This document shows, in pieces, positions 4,263-6,605 of a stretch of 6,605 bases of DNA. Under the pieces are notes generated by a model. The model ran no database searches. It was not told the origin of the DNA and saw only the letters and a list, made by a program, of their open reading frames with translations. Position numbers and translations under genes: made by a program. Origin of the DNA: Methanobacterium sp. (lineage in GTDB: Archaea > Methanobacteriota > Methanobacteria > Methanobacteriales > Methanobacteriaceae); assembly GCA_003162115.1 (NCBI GenBank), contig PMMV01000042.1, forward strand, positions 14,749 through 21,353, in the 5' to 3' direction. Positions within the stretch are counted from its first letter, which is position 1. Each line of letters begins with the position of its first letter.

Positions 4263-6605
4263 GTGCAAAAAAAATATATTAAAACAGCACAAATGCTTAT
4301 ATTTACAATTATATTTACGCTGACAGTAATTGGTGCTGCATCTGCAGCAGATAACTCATCAAACAACCTGACAGCAACGAATATAGTTCAAACAACACAA
4401 TCACAACATTCTTCTGATATATCAAACAACATAACAACTAGTAATAACTTATTAACTAATACAAGCACATCTCAGTCTTCAAATGTCCAAAAAACAGATA
4501 ATATATCGAATAATAAAAGCACATCTGATGAAAACTTAAGTGATCCTCAGATTTGGAATGGAGGAGTTCCTGTAGCCAGAGCTCCCTATTCAGCCGGTCA
4601 AAATACTGTTACAATTCAAAACGCTATAACTGCTGCTCAATCTGGCGATACAATAATGCTTGAAAATGGAGCAACATTCAGTGGCGCTGGAAACACCCAG
4701 ATAACCATCAGTAAAAATTTGGTTTTCGATGTCTTAGGTGGTGGAACAGCCACCATTGACGGAAGCGGAAATAGGTGGGGTTTCATAATTTCCCCTGGCT
4801 ATACTGTTACCTTCAACAACATAATCTTCCAGAACTTTTACTACAATGGTAACGGTGCAGCATTAGAAAATAATGGCGGAACTTTAACACTAAATAATTG
4901 TAACTTAAACAACAACAGAGTAACAGGAAATGGTGGAGCCATATATAACTATAACAATGGAAATCTGAACGTCAACAATTGTCAAATATACAGTAATAGG
5001 GCAGATAATCATGGTTCTGGTGTATATACCACAAGTACAGGCACAGTAAGCATCACCAACAGCCAGATATACAATAACAACAATATATTTGGGGATGGAA
5101 TTGGAATATTTGTTAACAGTGGAAACCCTACCATCAGTGGAAACAATATCTACGGTAACTACTGGGAAGGTATTTACGTTAATTCTGGAAATGCTGTTAT
5201 CTCAAATAACAACATCTACAGTAACGGCCACAACATCCAAAATGGTGACGGTATTTGGATAGATGGTGGTAATGCAGCAATCACAAGCAACAACATCTAC
5301 AACAACTTTGAAGATGGAATCCATGTAAATGGAGGAAATCCTGCTATACATTTCAACAGGATCGTTGGTAACGGCGAATATGGATTGCATATTTACAGCT
5401 TTGGAGCTAGTATAAGCGCCACAAACAATTGGTGGGGACACAACACACCTCCAACAAGTGGAACGGATTATAGAAATGAAATTGGAACCTCAACTGTAAG
5501 TCCATGGTTAGTTTTGGGAATAACTGCAAATCCTTATACAATAAATAATGGGGATACTTCAACAGTTACAGCAGACCTCAACCATAACTACAACGGTGTA
5601 ACATATACTGATGTTTCCGGATCTGGCCATGTTATAAATGGACTTCCAATAACATTCAGCTTTACTGGTGCACCACTAGGAACTCTCAGTCTAAATCCTG
5701 CAAGTACACTAAACGGTGTTGCTACCACGATATTTACTGCAAATGCTGTGGGAACTTCACATGTTAATGCAGGTTTGGATTCTGCAACTAATGTACATAC
5801 TGCATCTAATGCAGCACAGACACCATGTGACATTGTGATTAATAATCCTAGTGCTGTTATGACAATAACTAAAACAGCTGCTCAGGCAAACTACAATGTT
5901 GGAGACTCCGTAGTATACACCATAAATGTACTAAACAACGGACCAGCAACCGCTACAAACGTAGTAGTAACAGACGTATTACCAGCTGGAATAACCTACG
6001 TAAGCAACACACTAGGTGGAACCTACAACGCAGGAACCCGAACAATAACCTGGAACCTAGCAAACCTAGCAAATGGCGCACACTTCATACCAACATTCAC
6101 AGCAACAGTAAACGCTTTAACACAAGGACAGACTATAGCAAACACAGCATCAGCTAGAAACACACAAAATCCAACACCAGTTACAAGTACAGCAAACTTA
6201 CACATAAACAACGCTGTATTAACCATAACAAAAACCGCAGACCAGGCAAACTACAATGTTGGAAACAACGTAATCTACACAATCCACGTAACCAACACAG
6301 GACCAGACGCAGCAACCAACACAGTTGTAACAGACACACTACCAACAGGCCTAACATTCAGTAGCGCCTCAAACGGTGGAACCTACAACGCAGGAACACG
6401 CGTAATAACCTGGAACCTAGCAAACCTAGCAGCAAACGCTCAATTCAACCCAACCATCACAGCAACCGTAAACGCTGGAACACAAGGCCAAACAATAGCA
6501 AACACAGCATCAACACACAACGACCAAAACCCAACAAACGTAAACTCACCCAACCTAAACATACACATAAACAACGCCATACTAACCATAACAAAAACCG
6601 CAGAC
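4263..6605 (+). CDS. Adhesin-like surface protein: signal peptide, parallel beta-helix, Ig-like domain, DUF11 repeats (3' end outside window)
   Basis: The frame is open for 781 codons from a GTG start to the window edge. Residues 1-28 are a secretion signal: basic QKKYIK, a hydrophobic core, and likely cleavage after AASA. Residues 30-93 are a Ser/Thr/Asn-rich linker with several N-x-S/T glycosylation sequons. Residues 110-392 form a right-handed parallel beta-helix (pectate-lyase-like) whose coils are visible as repeats beginning GNPTISGNNIY (287), GNAVISNNNIY (309), GNAAITSNNIY (336) and GNPAIHFNRI (358), closed by NNWWG (388-392). Residues 417-527 resemble an invasin-type Ig-like domain. 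From 533 on there are DUF11 (B_ant_repeat) units at 533-652 and 653-773, and a third starts at 774. Such proteins are large cell-surface adhesins of methanogens, probably anchored by a C-terminal part not seen here; the ligand is unknown. It is divergent from tetR. Codon use changes sharply at the DUF11 part. Confidence 0.88.
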   Translation, partial: MQKKYIKTAQMLIFTIIFTLTVIGAASAADNSSNNLTATNIVQTTQSQHSSDISNNITTSNNLLTNTSTSQSSNVQKTDNISNNKSTSDENLSDPQIWNGGVPVARAPYSAGQNTVTIQNAITAAQSGDTIMLENGATFSGAGNTQITISKNLVFDVLGGGTATIDGSGNRWGFIISPGYTVTFNNIIFQNFYYNGNGAALENNGGTLTLNNCNLNNNRVTGNGGAIYNYNNGNLNVNNCQIYSNRADNHGSGVYTTSTGTVSITNSQIYNNNNIFGDGIGIFVNSGNPTISGNNIYGNYWEGIYVNSGNAVISNNNIYSNGHNIQNGDGIWIDGGNAAITSNNIYNNFEDGIHVNGGNPAIHFNRIVGNGEYGLHIYSFGASISATNNWWGHNTPPTSGTDYRNEIGTSTVSPWLVLGITANPYTINNGDTSTVTADLNHNYNGVTYTDVSGSGHVINGLPITFSFTGAPLGTLSLNPASTLNGVATTIFTANAVGTSHVNAGLDSATNVHTASNAAQTPCDIVINNPSAVMTITKTAAQANYNVGDSVVYTINVLNNGPATATNVVVTDVLPAGITYVSNTLGGTYNAGTRTITWNLANLANGAHFIPTFTATVNALTQGQTIANTASARNTQNPTPVTSTANLHINNAVLTITKTADQANYNVGNNVIYTIHVTNTGPDAATNTVVTDTLPTGLTFSSASNGGTYNAGTRVITWNLANLAANAQFNPTITATVNAGTQGQTIANTASTHNDQNPTNVNSPNLNIHINNAILTITKTAD
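5121..5400 (+). repeat. Beta-helix coil repeats within the surface-protein gene
   Basis: Four coils begin at residues 287, 309, 336 and 358 (bases 5121, 5187, 5268 and 5334), spaced 22, 27 and 22 residues apart. Each has the pattern G-N-x-x-I-x-x-N-N-I-Y-x-N followed by G-I-x-V or G-I-x-I. Part of the repetition is visible in the DNA as recurring AACATCTAC words. One coil is five residues longer (SNGHNIQNGDGI), an insertion that would form a loop on the helix. Confidence 0.7.
5859..6605 (+). repeat. Tandem DUF11 repeats of about 360 bases
   Basis: Unit 1 covers 5859-6218, unit 2 covers 6219-6581 (one codon longer), and unit 3 begins at 6582 and runs off the window. Units 1 and 2 share roughly two thirds of their residues by eye, with a core GGTYNAGTR-x-ITWNLANLA. 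Two DNA blocks are identical between units 1 and 2: 6015-6037 with 6375-6397, and 6044-6071 with 6404-6431, both exactly 360 bases apart. The identity includes synonymous positions, which points to recent duplication or gene conversion. Confidence 0.85.

Noticed and set aside
4335..4348. Inverted repeat GCTGCA-TC-TGCAGC in the signal-peptide coding part
   Set aside because: It is explained by alanine codons (GCT, GCA) flanking a serine codon and lies in the coding sequence.
4109..4366. Minus-strand frame of 85 codons opposite the start of the surface-protein gene
   Set aside because: It overlaps the strong ribosome site and signal-peptide coding part of the plus-strand gene, has no ribosome site of its own and resembles no family.
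5202..6226. Three minus-strand frames of 67-81 codons (5202-5441, 5588-5833, 6023-6226)
   Set aside because: They are shadows of the repetitive, T-poor plus-strand coding sequence, which yields few stop codons on the opposite strand.

Overview
The window is AT-rich and looks archaeal, most probably a methanogen of the order Methanobacteriales (Methanobacterium-like). The main reasons are a recognisable archaeal transcription factor E (TFIIE-alpha homologue), Shine-Dalgarno sites of the GGAGGTGA type, TATA-like promoters with purine-rich upstream elements instead of -35/-10 boxes, and the start of a large secreted adhesin-like protein. That protein combines a parallel beta-helix (ending in an NNWWG motif), an Ig-like domain and DUF11 repeats, which is typical of methanogen cell-surface proteins. 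The assignment is from sequence pattern alone.

Layout, left to right. (1) 1-404, plus strand: C-terminal part of a glycosyltransferase with the HP and SS motifs of the polysialyltransferase/CDP-glycerol transferase type, cut by the window edge. (2) 412-1026, minus strand: a GNAT acetyltransferase that converges on it; the two stop codons sit in one short A/T palindrome. (3) 1027-1572: 546 bases without a gene. (4) 1573-1935, minus strand: a stand-alone response-regulator receiver domain. (5) 1936-2383: a divergent intergenic region rich in dyads, with a possible 20-codon ORF, an imperfect inverted repeat of about 85 bases, and the promoter of the next gene. (6) 2384-2896, plus strand: transcription factor E with a TTG start. 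(7) 2920-3510, minus strand: a TetR-family regulator converging on tfe. (8) 3511-4262: 752 bases without a gene, holding two good inverted repeats upstream of tetR and the leader of the next gene. (9) 4263-6605, plus strand: the first 781 codons of a very large surface protein, open to the window edge.

The genes do not form one operon; every neighbouring pair visible here is convergent or divergent. The left end looks like the edge of a cell-surface glycan cluster, the middle is a cluster of signalling and transcription regulators, and the right end is a surface protein. TetR and the surface protein are divergent and share a long upstream region, so TetR could control it, but nothing in the sequence proves that.

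No CRISPR array, rRNA, tRNA, insertion sequence or defence system is visible. The points most worth a second look are the abrupt change in codon use inside the surface protein at its DUF11 repeats, the inverted repeats near tetR, the structured stretch upstream of tfe, and the atypical zinc knuckle and tail of TFE.
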